64,000 bases of DNA. Origin: an uncultured Pelagibacteraceae bacterium (GTDB lineage Bacteria; Pseudomonadota; Alphaproteobacteria; Pelagibacterales; Pelagibacteraceae). The notes below the pieces were generated by a model, which ran no database searches, was not told the origin of the DNA, and saw only the letters and a list, made by a program, of their open reading frames with translations. This document shows, piece by piece, positions 1-9,569 of this stretch. Where the stretch lies: contig CACGBZ010000002.1 of assembly GCA_902571425.1 (NCBI GenBank), positions 141,380 to 205,379 on the forward strand, in the 5' to 3' direction. The position numbers and the translations under genes were made by a program. Position 1 is the stretch's first letter. Each line of letters opens with the position of its first letter.

Positions 1-907
1 GTCAATATCTAGGCAAAATTTAACTGTAGTGATTGTAAGCTTTATGAGCGATAACGTTATTCATGACTGTATTAAATCAATTCCTGAGGATATTAAAATT
101 ATTGTAATTGATAACTCAAATAATAAATTATTTAAGGACAGAATAGAAAAGCAATATGACAACATTACATGCTTATTGTCGTCAGAAAATTTAGGAATGG
201 GATCTGGAAATAATTTAGGTTTAAAAGAAGTTAGTACAGAATTTGCATTTATTTTAAATCCAGATACTATTCTAAAAAAAAATACAATAGACGAAATTAT
301 AAAAGCTTCTAATAATTTACCTTCATTTAGTATAATTGCTCCAATTTTAGATGATGATAAATTCCCAAATTATAAATTATCTGAAAAAAAAGAAACACCA
401 CCAAATTATATAGATCCATATAAAGTAAAAAGTGTTGACGGTTTTGCTATGATTTTAAACCTAAAAAGAATTAACAGCTTAAATACTTTTGAAAATTATC
501 AATATTTTGACGAAAATTTTTTTCTTTATTTGGAAAATGACGATTTGTGTAAAAGAATTAATGAAAATAATGAGAATATTTATATTGTACCAAAAGCAAA
601 AATTAAACATCTTGGCGCAGGTGCGGTCGACAAAAAATATGCTTATGAAATTGAGCTGACTAGAAATTGGCACTGGCTGTGGTCTAAATTTTACTTTAAT
701 AAAAAACACTATGGTTTTTTTAAGTCACTAATTAAATCTTTACCCACATTTTTTTCTGCAATTTCGAAATATATTTTTTATTCTCCATTTGACAAAAAAA
801 AAAAAGAAATTTATCTTTATAGAGCTTTAGGATTTTTAAATGCAGTTTTAGGAAAAAAATCTTATTTGAGACCAAAAATAAAAATTAGTGACCAGGAAAA
901 TCGATAA
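1..907 (+). CDS. family 2 glycosyltransferase, probably 5'-truncated by the window edge
   Basis: ORF 29..907 starts at a GTG, but the frame is open to the window edge (..SISRQNLTVVIVSFMSDN); GT2-like N-terminus, 'FILNPDT' and 'FFLYLENDDLCKR' motifs. Confidence 0.85.
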   Translation, partial: SISRQNLTVVIVSFMSDNVIHDCIKSIPEDIKIIVIDNSNNKLFKDRIEKQYDNITCLLSSENLGMGSGNNLGLKEVSTEFAFILNPDTILKKNTIDEIIKASNNLPSFSIIAPILDDDKFPNYKLSEKKETPPNYIDPYKVKSVDGFAMILNLKRINSLNTFENYQYFDENFFLYLENDDLCKRINENNENIYIVPKAKIKHLGAGAVDKKYAYEIELTRNWHWLWSKFYFNKKHYGFFKSLIKSLPTFFSAISKYIFYSPFDKKKKEIYLYRALGFLNAVLGKKSYLRPKIKISDQENR

Positions 908-1412
908 GATTTTCAACTTTATAATTTTTTTTAGTTAGATTTTCTGATCCACCAAGATCAAACAAATTGATCACAAAAATAAAAGCAGCAACTTTTCCTC
1001 TCGAAATTTCTACGAGTTTTGCTGCTGCTTCAGCTGTACCACCTGTTGCTATTAAATCATCGATTATGAGAACAGTATCATTATCGTTTATAGAATCTTT
1101 ATGGACTTCTATGGTCGCTGTTCCATATTCTAATTCAAAATCAATTGAATGAACTTCAGCAGGTAATTTATTTTTTTTCCTAAGCATTATAAAAGGTTTT
1201 TTCAAAATATATGAAACTGCAGATGCAAAAACAAAACCTCTTGACTCAATTGCAGCTATTTTAGTGAAACTAAATTTTTTTGATCTTTCAACAATTTGAT
1301 TAATAGTTTCAGCAAATGCACCTTCATGTTTTATTAATGTTGTAATATCTCTAAATAAAATACCCTTTTTTGGATAATCAGGAATTGATCTAATATATTC
1401 TTTTAAGTTCAT
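885..1412 (-). CDS. apt: adenine phosphoribosyltransferase
   Basis: PRPP motif VLIIDDLIATGGTAEAA; IPDYPKKGILFRDITTL N-terminus. Confidence 0.95.
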   Translation of the reverse strand: MNLKEYIRSIPDYPKKGILFRDITTLIKHEGAFAETINQIVERSKKFSFTKIAAIESRGFVFASAVSYILKKPFIMLRKKNKLPAEVHSIDFELEYGTATIEVHKDSINDNDTVLIIDDLIATGGTAEAAAKLVEISRGKVAAFIFVINLFDLGGSENLTKKNYKVENLIDFPGH

Positions 1413-1453
1413 AATAGTTAATTATAAAAGTATAAATAGATATTTTTAAAATT

Positions 1454-2326
1454 ATGACAACAAATAAATTAGCAATAATCGGCGGAAGTGGTCTTTATGA
1501 TGTTGAAGAATTTATAGATAGAGAATTGCTTAATTTAAAAACACCATGGGGGATTCCATCCGATCAGATATTAAAAACTAAATATAATGGTAAGGAAGTT
1601 TATTTCTTACCAAGACATGGAAGAGGGCACTTTGTTTCTCCATCTAATATTAATTTTAGAGCAAATATAGATGCACTTAAACAACTAGGAGTTACAGATA
1701 TTGTTTCTGTTTCAGCTGTAGGTTCACTCAAGGAAGAGTTACAACCAGGAAAATTTGTAATTGTCGATCAATTTATAGATAGAACTTTTGCAAGAGTAAA
1801 AACATTTTTTGACGATGAGATTGTTGCTCATGTATCAATGGCACATCCAACATCTAATGGATTGATGAATGCATGTGAGGAGGCAATTAAAAGATCTAAT
1901 ATAGAATATCAAAGAAATGGAACTTATATAGTTATGGAAGGTCCACAATTTTCAACACTTGCAGAGTCTAATTTATACAGATCATGGAAAGCAGATGTAA
2001 TTGGAATGACAAATATGCCAGAGGCGAAACTTGCAAGAGAAGCTGAAATTCGATACGCGTCTGTTTCAATGGTAACTGATTTTGATTGCTGGCATCCAGA
2101 TCATGAGAATGTTGATGTTCAGCAAGTAATAAAAGTTTTATTGGGTAATGCTGAAAAAGCAAAAATTATGATTAAAAATTTGATTAATAATTTTGAAAAT
2201 CATATTGATCCAAATGATCCCACAAATAATTGTTTAGACGTAGCAATTATTACTGCTCCAGAAAAAAGAACAAAAAAGACTATAAATAAATTAAAAACTG
2301 TAGCAGGTAGAGTTTTAAATAAATGA
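1454..2326 (+). CDS. mtaP: S-methyl-5'-thioadenosine phosphorylase
   Basis: IIGGSGLYD, FLPRHGRGH, GMTNMPEAKLAREAEI motifs. Confidence 0.93.
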   Translation: MTTNKLAIIGGSGLYDVEEFIDRELLNLKTPWGIPSDQILKTKYNGKEVYFLPRHGRGHFVSPSNINFRANIDALKQLGVTDIVSVSAVGSLKEELQPGKFVIVDQFIDRTFARVKTFFDDEIVAHVSMAHPTSNGLMNACEEAIKRSNIEYQRNGTYIVMEGPQFSTLAESNLYRSWKADVIGMTNMPEAKLAREAEIRYASVSMVTDFDCWHPDHENVDVQQVIKVLLGNAEKAKIMIKNLINNFENHIDPNDPTNNCLDVAIITAPEKRTKKTINKLKTVAGRVLNK

Positions 2327-3393
2327 GAATAAAGGGAAAAGAGTATCGAACTATTTGGTTTGAGCATAATATTGTTAAGATTATTGATCAAACAAAACTT
2401 CCTCACCAATTTGTAATAAAAGAACTTAAAACTATAAATGATGCAATAAATGCAATTAAAGTAATGGAAGTAAGAGGCGCACCTCTAATTGGAGGAACAG
2501 CTGCTTATGGTCTAGCTTTGGCAGTTCAAAAAAATAATGATCCAGAATTTATAAAAAAAAGTGCAAAAGAATTAATTCAATCAAGACCTACAGCTATTAA
2601 TTTAAAATGGGCTGTAGACCGAATGATAAAAAAATTATCAGGTATAAATAGTGACCAAATTTTAGATATCGCTTTAAAAGAAGCTAAAGAAATCTGCGAT
2701 GAAGATGAAAAGTTTTGTGAAAATATTGGTATTAATGGACTTAAAATAATTGAAGAAATTTATAATAAAAAGAAAGATACAGTAAACATATTAACTCATT
2801 GTAATGCTGGATGGTTGGCAACAATTAATTGGGGTACAGCCACATCACCAATTTATCATGCTCACAAAAAAGGTATACCAGTGCATGTATGGGTAGATGA
2901 AACAAGACCAAGAAATCAAGGTGCAAATTTAACTTCATATGAATTAAATGAAGAAGAAATTCCTAATACTATTATCGCAGATAATACAGGTGGGATTTTG
3001 ATGCAGAGAGGCGAAGTTGATATGTGCATTGTTGGAACTGATAGAACTTTATCCAATGGAGATGTTTGCAATAAAATTGGAACTTATCTTAAAGCATTAG
3101 CTGCATATGATAATAACGTTCCTTTTTATGTAGCCCTTCCAAGCTCAACAATTGATTGGGATATTAAAGATGCAAAAGATATTCCCATCGAAGAAAGAAA
3201 TTCAGAGGAATTATCTCATGTTGAAGGTATAGATGAGAATAATGAAATTAAGAAAGTTTTGATATACCCAACTAAAAGTAAAGCTATGAATTTAGCTTTT
3301 GATGTAACACCTGCAAAATATGTTACTGGATTAATAACTGAAAGAGGGATTTCTGAAGCTTCTTTCGATGGATTAAGCAAATTATTTAAATGA
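2323..3393 (+). CDS. mtnA: S-methyl-5-thioribose-1-phosphate isomerase
   Basis: MEVRGAPLIGGTAAYG, ILTHCNAGWLAT, VWVDETRPRNQGANLT; 4-nt overlap with mtaP. Confidence 0.94.
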   Translation: MRIKGKEYRTIWFEHNIVKIIDQTKLPHQFVIKELKTINDAINAIKVMEVRGAPLIGGTAAYGLALAVQKNNDPEFIKKSAKELIQSRPTAINLKWAVDRMIKKLSGINSDQILDIALKEAKEICDEDEKFCENIGINGLKIIEEIYNKKKDTVNILTHCNAGWLATINWGTATSPIYHAHKKGIPVHVWVDETRPRNQGANLTSYELNEEEIPNTIIADNTGGILMQRGEVDMCIVGTDRTLSNGDVCNKIGTYLKALAAYDNNVPFYVALPSSTIDWDIKDAKDIPIEERNSEELSHVEGIDENNEIKKVLIYPTKSKAMNLAFDVTPAKYVTGLITERGISEASFDGLSKLFK

Positions 3394-4055
3394 AAAATTT
3401 AAAAGAAAGGAAAGAGGTAATTGAGTATTCAATTAAACTGAATACAACTAATTTATCTCCTTTAAGATCAGGAAATATTTCTGTGAGAGGAATTGAAGAT
3501 GGTATTGAGGGTTTTTTTATAACTCCATCTGGAAAGAAGTATGAATCTTTAAAACCAGAAGATATTGTTTTTTTATCTTTAACCGAGGAAAAAGACTTCT
3601 TATCTTGGTTTAATTCTGGAAAAAATCCATCATCAGAATGGCGTTTTCACCAAGATATTTATAAAAACAAGTGGGAAGCAAAAGCAATAGTCCATGCTCA
3701 TTCACCTCATGCTACAGCAGTATCTACTCATGGAAAATCTATTCCACCATTTCATTATATGATTGCTCTTGCAGGTGGTGAAGATATTAGATGCTCTGAG
3801 TATGCAACTTTTGGTACCCATGAACTTTCCACAAATATGATTAAAGCTTTGAAAGATAGAAAGGCATGCCTTATGGCAAATCATGGACAAGTTGCATTTG
3901 GAGAAAATTTATCTAAAGCTTTCGAGCTTGCTCAAGAGGTAGAAAATATTTGCTATCAATATATTATTGCTTTAAAGATGGGTGAACCTAAGAATCTTTC
4001 ATTAGCTGAAATGAAAAAAATCTTAGAAAAAGTTAAAAATTATAAAAGTAGTTAG
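3390..4055 (+). CDS. class II aldolase/adducin family protein (MTA/5'-deoxyadenosine salvage aldolase or MtnB-like)
   Basis: SGNISVR, SEWRFHQDIYK, VHAHSPHATAVS, NHGQVAFG; translationally coupled to mtnA. Confidence 0.85.
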   Translation: MKNLKERKEVIEYSIKLNTTNLSPLRSGNISVRGIEDGIEGFFITPSGKKYESLKPEDIVFLSLTEEKDFLSWFNSGKNPSSEWRFHQDIYKNKWEAKAIVHAHSPHATAVSTHGKSIPPFHYMIALAGGEDIRCSEYATFGTHELSTNMIKALKDRKACLMANHGQVAFGENLSKAFELAQEVENICYQYIIALKMGEPKNLSLAEMKKILEKVKNYKSS

Positions 4056-4059
4056 TTAT

Positions 4060-5100
4060 ATGACTAAAGTTGGGGAGCATATTACTCTAGACATCATTGG
4101 AACAACTAAAGAGTATGATCCATCTGTATTTGAAAAAGTAATTCATGATATTGCAAAAACTGCGAAAGTAACAATTTTAAATGTTTCAAAATATAAATTT
4201 AAACCCCAAGGTTTTACAATTCTTGCTTTATTAGCCGAAAGTCACATTAGTTTTCACACATTCCCTGAAAAAGGAATAATAAGTTTTGACTTTTTTACAT
4301 GTGGAAAAGTTAGTCCATCCGTTGCAGTAGAAATAATAAAGAAAGAATTTGAACATAAAAGAATAGTTAAAAAAGAATTTAATAGAGACACAAAATCTCT
4401 TTATCATGACATTTATAGTTCACCAGGCTTACAAAAATCATATGTAGTGAACGATGTTTTAGAAGATTTTAAATCTAAAGTTGGTCAACATATAGAAATT
4501 TTAGACTTAGAACAATTTGGTAAATCTTTATTTATTGATGGCGAAATACAAGTCGCGTCAACTGACGAGCATTTATATAGCTCAACCTTTGTAGGTTCTG
4601 GTTTAGATTTAAATAAAGACAATGAAAGAGTGGCAATTATTGGTGGAGGAGATGGAGGAGTTGCAAGAGAATGTATTTCAAAAAATTTTAACTTTATCGA
4701 TTGGTATGAATTGGATCCAGAGGTTGTAGATGTTTGCAATAAACATCTTGGAGATATTGGGAAAAAAGCAACTGAAAAAAATTCAGTAAAATGTGTTTGG
4801 GGAGATGCATTTGAAAGCATTAAATCAGTAAGTGATGATACTTACGATCATATTTTTGTTGATCTAAACGATGATCAATTTTGTATAGACTTAGCAGCTA
4901 AAAATATGGACTCACTTGTAAGAATTTTAAAACCAAAAGGAGCTATTACCGCACAAGTCGGAAGTCAAGATAAAAAACCACATCAGGTTGAAAATTGGTT
5001 AAATGTATTTAACCAAAACTTTGGAAACGCAAAATTATCAAGAGTTTACATACCTAGTTTTGATTGTTCTTGGAATTTTTCCTCTTCTATAAATCATTAA
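4060..5100 (+). CDS. fused S-adenosylmethionine decarboxylase proenzyme / spermidine synthase
   Basis: N-terminal SpeD-like part (SHISFHTFPEKGIISFDFFTCG) followed by SpeE-like part (GGGDGGVARE, DEHLYSSTFV). Confidence 0.88.
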   Translation: MTKVGEHITLDIIGTTKEYDPSVFEKVIHDIAKTAKVTILNVSKYKFKPQGFTILALLAESHISFHTFPEKGIISFDFFTCGKVSPSVAVEIIKKEFEHKRIVKKEFNRDTKSLYHDIYSSPGLQKSYVVNDVLEDFKSKVGQHIEILDLEQFGKSLFIDGEIQVASTDEHLYSSTFVGSGLDLNKDNERVAIIGGGDGGVARECISKNFNFIDWYELDPEVVDVCNKHLGDIGKKATEKNSVKCVWGDAFESIKSVSDDTYDHIFVDLNDDQFCIDLAAKNMDSLVRILKPKGAITAQVGSQDKKPHQVENWLNVFNQNFGNAKLSRVYIPSFDCSWNFSSSINH

Positions 5101-5159
5101 TTTTTCTTTTTTCTTATTTAAAACTGTGAAATAATTATTCCTAATTAAAGGAGAAAATA

Positions 5160-6011
5160 ATGAATATATTCAAAAAAACTATTTTAACAGTTCTAGCTTC
5201 TTTATTATTAATCGGAAACGTTTATGCTGATAAAATAAAAATTGGAACTGAAGGTGCTTACCCACCATGGAATTCAAAAGATGCATCTGGCAATCTTATT
5301 GGTTTTGAGGTTGAGTTAGCTCAAGAGCTTTGTGCAATCATGAAACATGAATGTACGATAGTTGAACAAGATTGGGATGGAATGATCCCTGCATTATTAA
5401 TGAGAAAGTTTGATGCGATAATGGCAGGTATGTCAATTACAGCTGAAAGACAAAAAACAATTACGTTTTCTCAAGGATATGCGGATGAAGTTGCGTCTCT
5501 TGCAGTAATGAAAGGTTCAAGTTTAGAGGGAATGGATACACCGGAAGGTATCAATCTTTCTTTAGGTGGCTCTGATGTTAAAAAAGCTCTTAAAACTTTA
5601 ACAGGAGCACTTGCTGGTAAAACTGTTTGTACGCAAACAGGAACTATTCACCAAAACTTTTTAGAGTCAGGTGATGTAGGAAGTGTAAATGTTAGAACTT
5701 ATAAAACTCAAGACGAAGTTAACTTAGATTTAACATCTGGTAGATGTGATGTTGCATTAGCTGCAGCAGTTGCATTTACAGACTATGCTGATAAATCAGG
5801 TAAACCAGTTGTGTTAGTTGGACCAACATTTTCAGGTGGCGCATTTGGTAATGGTGTTGGTGTTGGAATTAGACAAGGTGGTGATGATGCAATTGGAAAA
5901 AGAGATGCAAAATTACTTAAAGATTTCAACAGAGCGATTAATACAGCTCGAAAAAAAGGTATTATTAGCAAACTTGCTATTAAACACTTTGGTTTCGACG
6001 CATCTATGTAA
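5160..6011 (+). CDS. polar amino-acid ABC transporter substrate-binding protein (Lys/Arg/ornithine/octopine type)
   Basis: signal peptide; IGTEGAYPPWNSKDASGNLIGFEVELAQELC. Confidence 0.9.
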   Translation: MNIFKKTILTVLASLLLIGNVYADKIKIGTEGAYPPWNSKDASGNLIGFEVELAQELCAIMKHECTIVEQDWDGMIPALLMRKFDAIMAGMSITAERQKTITFSQGYADEVASLAVMKGSSLEGMDTPEGINLSLGGSDVKKALKTLTGALAGKTVCTQTGTIHQNFLESGDVGSVNVRTYKTQDEVNLDLTSGRCDVALAAAVAFTDYADKSGKPVVLVGPTFSGGAFGNGVGVGIRQGGDDAIGKRDAKLLKDFNRAINTARKKGIISKLAIKHFGFDASM

Positions 6012-6023
6012 TCATTTTCAGAT

Positions 6024-6050
6024 TTGGCGACTATATTATATAGTCGCCAA
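6024..6050 (+). terminator. perfect intercistronic hairpin between SBP and permease genes
   Basis: TTGGCGACTATA-TTA-TATAGTCGCCAA, 12-bp stem, 3-nt loop, weak T tract. Confidence 0.7.
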
Positions 6051-6055
6051 TCTAT

Positions 6056-6748
6056 ATGGAACTTCTAGCATTTGGTAAAACTGGTTGGGGTGATGAGTTA
6101 TTTTACGCAACCCTAATGACAATTGCTGTATCGATTACAGCAATGTTAGTTGGTTTTTTTTTCGCTTTAATTTTTACTCCTTTAAAACTTTCAAAATATA
6201 AAACTTTAAATTTAGTTGGTAATTTTTATACAACAGTTATTCGAGGAGTCCCTGAGCTATTAGTAATTTACCTTTTCTTCTTTGGGGGGAGTGGAGCTAT
6301 CATGTATGTAGCTTCAATTTTTGGTTATTATGAATATATAGAAATTAATGCATTTATTACGGGATCAATGGCCATAGGTATTATTTCTGGCGCTTATTCA
6401 ACAGAAGTGTTTAGAGGAGCAATTCAATCAATAGACAAAGGTCAATTTGAAGCTGCAAAGGTACTTGGAATAAATAAATTTGGGCAATTTTATAAAATAA
6501 TATTACCTCAAATGTTAAGACTTGCCATTCCAAATTTAAGTAATGTTTGGCAAATAACTTTAAAAGACACTTCTCTGATTTCAGTAACAGGATTGGTTGA
6601 AATAATGAGACAGTCTTATATTGCGGCAGGATCTACTAGAGATCCATTATTCTTCTATTCATTTGCAGCAGTCTTATATCTTTTGCTTACTTACGTGAGT
6701 ATGAAATTAATTAACAAGTTAGAAGTAAGGTATAGCAGGGGGTATTAA
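6056..6748 (+). CDS. amino-acid ABC transporter permease (HisQ/OccQ type)
   Basis: VIRGVPELLVIYLFFFG, AYSTEVFRGAIQSIDKGQFEAAKVLG (EAA motif). Confidence 0.9.
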   Translation: MELLAFGKTGWGDELFYATLMTIAVSITAMLVGFFFALIFTPLKLSKYKTLNLVGNFYTTVIRGVPELLVIYLFFFGGSGAIMYVASIFGYYEYIEINAFITGSMAIGIISGAYSTEVFRGAIQSIDKGQFEAAKVLGINKFGQFYKIILPQMLRLAIPNLSNVWQITLKDTSLISVTGLVEIMRQSYIAAGSTRDPLFFYSFAAVLYLLLTYVSMKLINKLEVRYSRGY

Positions 6749-7425
6749 TGGATTTTGATTTAATGTTTACTAGTTTCCCTAAGCTTTTAGGAGCAACAGT
6801 AGTTACTCTAAAATTATTATCTGCATCATTATTTTTTGGATTATTCCTAGGTCTTTTTTTTGCAATTTTAAGATTAAATAAAAATATATTTATTAATAAA
6901 TTTGCTTATGGCTATTCATATATATTTAGAGGAACACCATTATTGGTCCAGATTTTCATAATTTATTTTGGATTAGGACAAATCGAATATTTAAGAACAA
7001 CATTTCTATGGGTAATTTTAAAAGAGCCTTATTGGTGTGCAATAATAGCATTTACTTTAAATACTGGGGCATATACGTCTGAAATTTTAAGATCAGCATT
7101 TCAAACAATAAAACCAGGTATTATTGAAGCTGGAAAAAGTTTAGGAATATCAAACAAAATAATTTTTTATAAAATTCAAATTCCAATCGCCATCCGACAA
7201 TCGTTACCAGCATACGGAAATGAAATAATACTAATGATGAAAGGGACTTCTCTAGCAAGTACAGTAACTTTGATGGATTTAACTGGTGTTGCTAAATATA
7301 TAATTTCAACAACTTTTAAACCAATCGAAGTATTCATTGTTGCTGGTGGAATTTATTTATTCATGACTTTTATCATTCATAATGTGATTAAATATTTAGA
7401 GAAAAAGTATAGCTTTCAACAATAA
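6748..7425 (+). CDS. amino-acid ABC transporter permease (HisM/OccM type)
   Basis: FRGTPLLVQIFIIYFG, AYTSEILRSAFQTIKPGIIEAGKSLG. Confidence 0.9.
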   Translation: MDFDLMFTSFPKLLGATVVTLKLLSASLFFGLFLGLFFAILRLNKNIFINKFAYGYSYIFRGTPLLVQIFIIYFGLGQIEYLRTTFLWVILKEPYWCAIIAFTLNTGAYTSEILRSAFQTIKPGIIEAGKSLGISNKIIFYKIQIPIAIRQSLPAYGNEIILMMKGTSLASTVTLMDLTGVAKYIISTTFKPIEVFIVAGGIYLFMTFIIHNVIKYLEKKYSFQQ

Positions 7426-7427
7426 AA

Positions 7428-8216
7428 ATGTTTTTATCAGAGAAAAAAATCAAAGATTATCAAAACGATGGTGTAATAATAATTAAATATGTATTTAAAG
7501 ATTGGATTGAGCCACTTAGAAAAGGATTTCAAAAAGTTTTAGATAATCCAAGTAAGCATGGTAGAGAAAATGTAACTGATGATAATGGAAGATTTTTTGA
7601 GGATTATTGTAATTGGGAGAGGATAGAAGAATTTAAGGATTGTTTATATAACTCACTTGGAGCTCAAATATTTGCGGAAGCAACTAATTCTAAATCTACC
7701 CAAATTTTTCATGAACATATTTTCATGAAGGATCCAGGTACTCATAAAGAAACACCATGGCATCAAGATATGCCTTATTATTGTGTTAATGGTAACGATA
7801 CCGGAAGTTTTTGGATTCCATTAGATGAAGTTGATCAGAAAAATAATCTTAAATTAATTTTAGGTTCTCACAAATGGTCAAAGTTAATTAGACCTACAAA
7901 GTGGTCCAATAATCAATCTTGGTATGATGATGATAGTGCTTTTATGGATTTACCTCCTTCAAAAGAATTTGAAGAAAATATTTTAATTCCAGAATTAACT
8001 TTGGGTGATGCTGTTTTATTTAATTTTAAAGTTGTACATGGTTCAACAGGAAATAATTCTTCTAAATCACGAAGAGCGTTTTCGATGCGATTTATAGGTG
8101 ATGATATTAAGTATATTGATAGAGGAGGGCCAACTTCACCCCCATTTGATGGGATTAATTTAAAAACTGGAGATTTGATGAGAGATGATTGGTTTCCTAA
8201 AGTTTTTAGTAACTAG
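7428..8216 (+). CDS. phytanoyl-CoA dioxygenase (PhyH) family protein
   Basis: TPWHQDMPYYCVNG, SFWIPLDEVDQKNN, GDAVLFNFKVVHGSTGN metal and 2OG ligand motifs. Confidence 0.85.
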   Translation: MFLSEKKIKDYQNDGVIIIKYVFKDWIEPLRKGFQKVLDNPSKHGRENVTDDNGRFFEDYCNWERIEEFKDCLYNSLGAQIFAEATNSKSTQIFHEHIFMKDPGTHKETPWHQDMPYYCVNGNDTGSFWIPLDEVDQKNNLKLILGSHKWSKLIRPTKWSNNQSWYDDDSAFMDLPPSKEFEENILIPELTLGDAVLFNFKVVHGSTGNNSSKSRRAFSMRFIGDDIKYIDRGGPTSPPFDGINLKTGDLMRDDWFPKVFSN

Positions 8217-8595
8217 TATATTCTTTAATTTCTTTAATACTTGATCCAGTGTGATTATTCATTTCTAATTTAATTTTCGCTCGGTCATCATTTAAAAAAT
8301 GAACATCTCTGGATAATTTTATAAATTTATCACCAAAGTCTTTATTTTTTTCACAATCTCTTTTGTCATCCTCTATAACCCATAACTTGGCATTAATTTC
8401 TTTTAAATCTTGAAATAGTTTATTTAGTTTATCGTCTGATTTAACATTTTTTTCGAACTGATCTTTAAGAATCGAATGTTCATTTGATATAAATTTTAGT
8501 TTTTCAGGATCTTTAATTTTTTCTTTTTTAATTTCTAATATTGAAATTTTGTCTAAAAGCTCGCCAACTGATACTTCTACTATAATTTTATTCAT
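8206..8595 (-). CDS. DUF6165-like protein
   Basis: VSVGELLDKISILEIKKEKI; conserved small protein beside a GT9 gene. Confidence 0.6.
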   Translation of the reverse strand: MNKIIVEVSVGELLDKISILEIKKEKIKDPEKLKFISNEHSILKDQFEKNVKSDDKLNKLFQDLKEINAKLWVIEDDKRDCEKNKDFGDKFIKLSRDVHFLNDDRAKIKLEMNNHTGSSIKEIKEYTSY

Positions 8596-8627
8596 TAAAT
8601 TTTATACTATGTTAAATTGTTAAAAAT

Positions 8628-9569
8628 ATGTCTAATATTTTAATCATTAAACATGGATCTTTGGGTGATATAGCTCAAGCTTGTGGTGCAATTCAAGATA
8701 TTTCTGAGAATCATAAAGGTGATGAAATTTATTTGCTCACAACTAAACCATACTTTGACTTATTTAAAAAAAATCCACATATTTCTGATGTTATTTTAGA
8801 TAAGCGATTATCAAGACTAAACCTAATTTATTTATATTCATTAATGAAAAATATAAAAAAATATAATTTTTCTAAAGTTTACGATCTTCAAAACTCAAGT
8901 AGAACAGCTTTTTATAAAAAAATTTTATTTCCAAAAACAACAAAAGATACTTGGTCATCTACTGATACAACATTACCCGAAGGAACATCAAAAGAAGATT
9001 TTGATAAAGACTCTGTTCTATCTAGATTTGATCATCAATTAAAAAGTTCAGGCATAAATACAAATCATACTTTAAATCCTGATTTTTCATGGAGCACAAC
9101 AGACATATCTCAAATAAAAAATCACCATCAATTAGATACATATATTCTTCTTTTTCCTTTTTGTTCTCCTCATTTAACTTCAAAGAAATGGCCTTATTAT
9201 AATGAGTTAATTGCTATGATTAATGAAAAGTCAGATAACAAATTTAAAGTAGTTATTGCACCTGGACCGAGTGAAATTAAAGAAGCATCAAATATTAATG
9301 CACTTTGCGTTTTAGATAATGGTAAAGCTTTAGATATTTCTCAGTTAGCAACATTAATTAAAGATAGTTCATTTGTTGTTGCAAATGATACTGGACCAGC
9401 ACATATGACAGCGCATTTAGGATCAAAAGGAATTGCTTTATTTGGATCTCATACAACTCCTTTTAAAGTAAGTATCGAAAGAGAAAATTTCAAAGCAATA
9501 CAAGCCCCTGAATTATCTAAACTTTCAGCAGAAAAAGTTTTTGAAAGACTTTCTGAAATTATTTCTTAA
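8628..9569 (+). CDS. family 9 glycosyltransferase (heptosyltransferase-like)
   Basis: ILIIKHGSLGDIAQACGAIQDI, VANDTGPAHMTAHLGSKGIALFG. Confidence 0.88.
   Translation: MSNILIIKHGSLGDIAQACGAIQDISENHKGDEIYLLTTKPYFDLFKKNPHISDVILDKRLSRLNLIYLYSLMKNIKKYNFSKVYDLQNSSRTAFYKKILFPKTTKDTWSSTDTTLPEGTSKEDFDKDSVLSRFDHQLKSSGINTNHTLNPDFSWSTTDISQIKNHHQLDTYILLFPFCSPHLTSKKWPYYNELIAMINEKSDNKFKVVIAPGPSEIKEASNINALCVLDNGKALDISQLATLIKDSSFVVANDTGPAHMTAHLGSKGIALFGSHTTPFKVSIERENFKAIQAPELSKLSAEKVFERLSEIIS

Noticed and set aside
4485-4820. 111-aa antisense ORF inside speD-speE
   Set aside because: Shadow ORF opposite a conserved coding region, low-complexity Ser/Pro composition.
5818-6078. 86-aa plus-strand ORF overlapping the SBP gene
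   Set aside because: Out-of-frame over a strong SBP coding sequence, and runs through the hairpin; no family signal.
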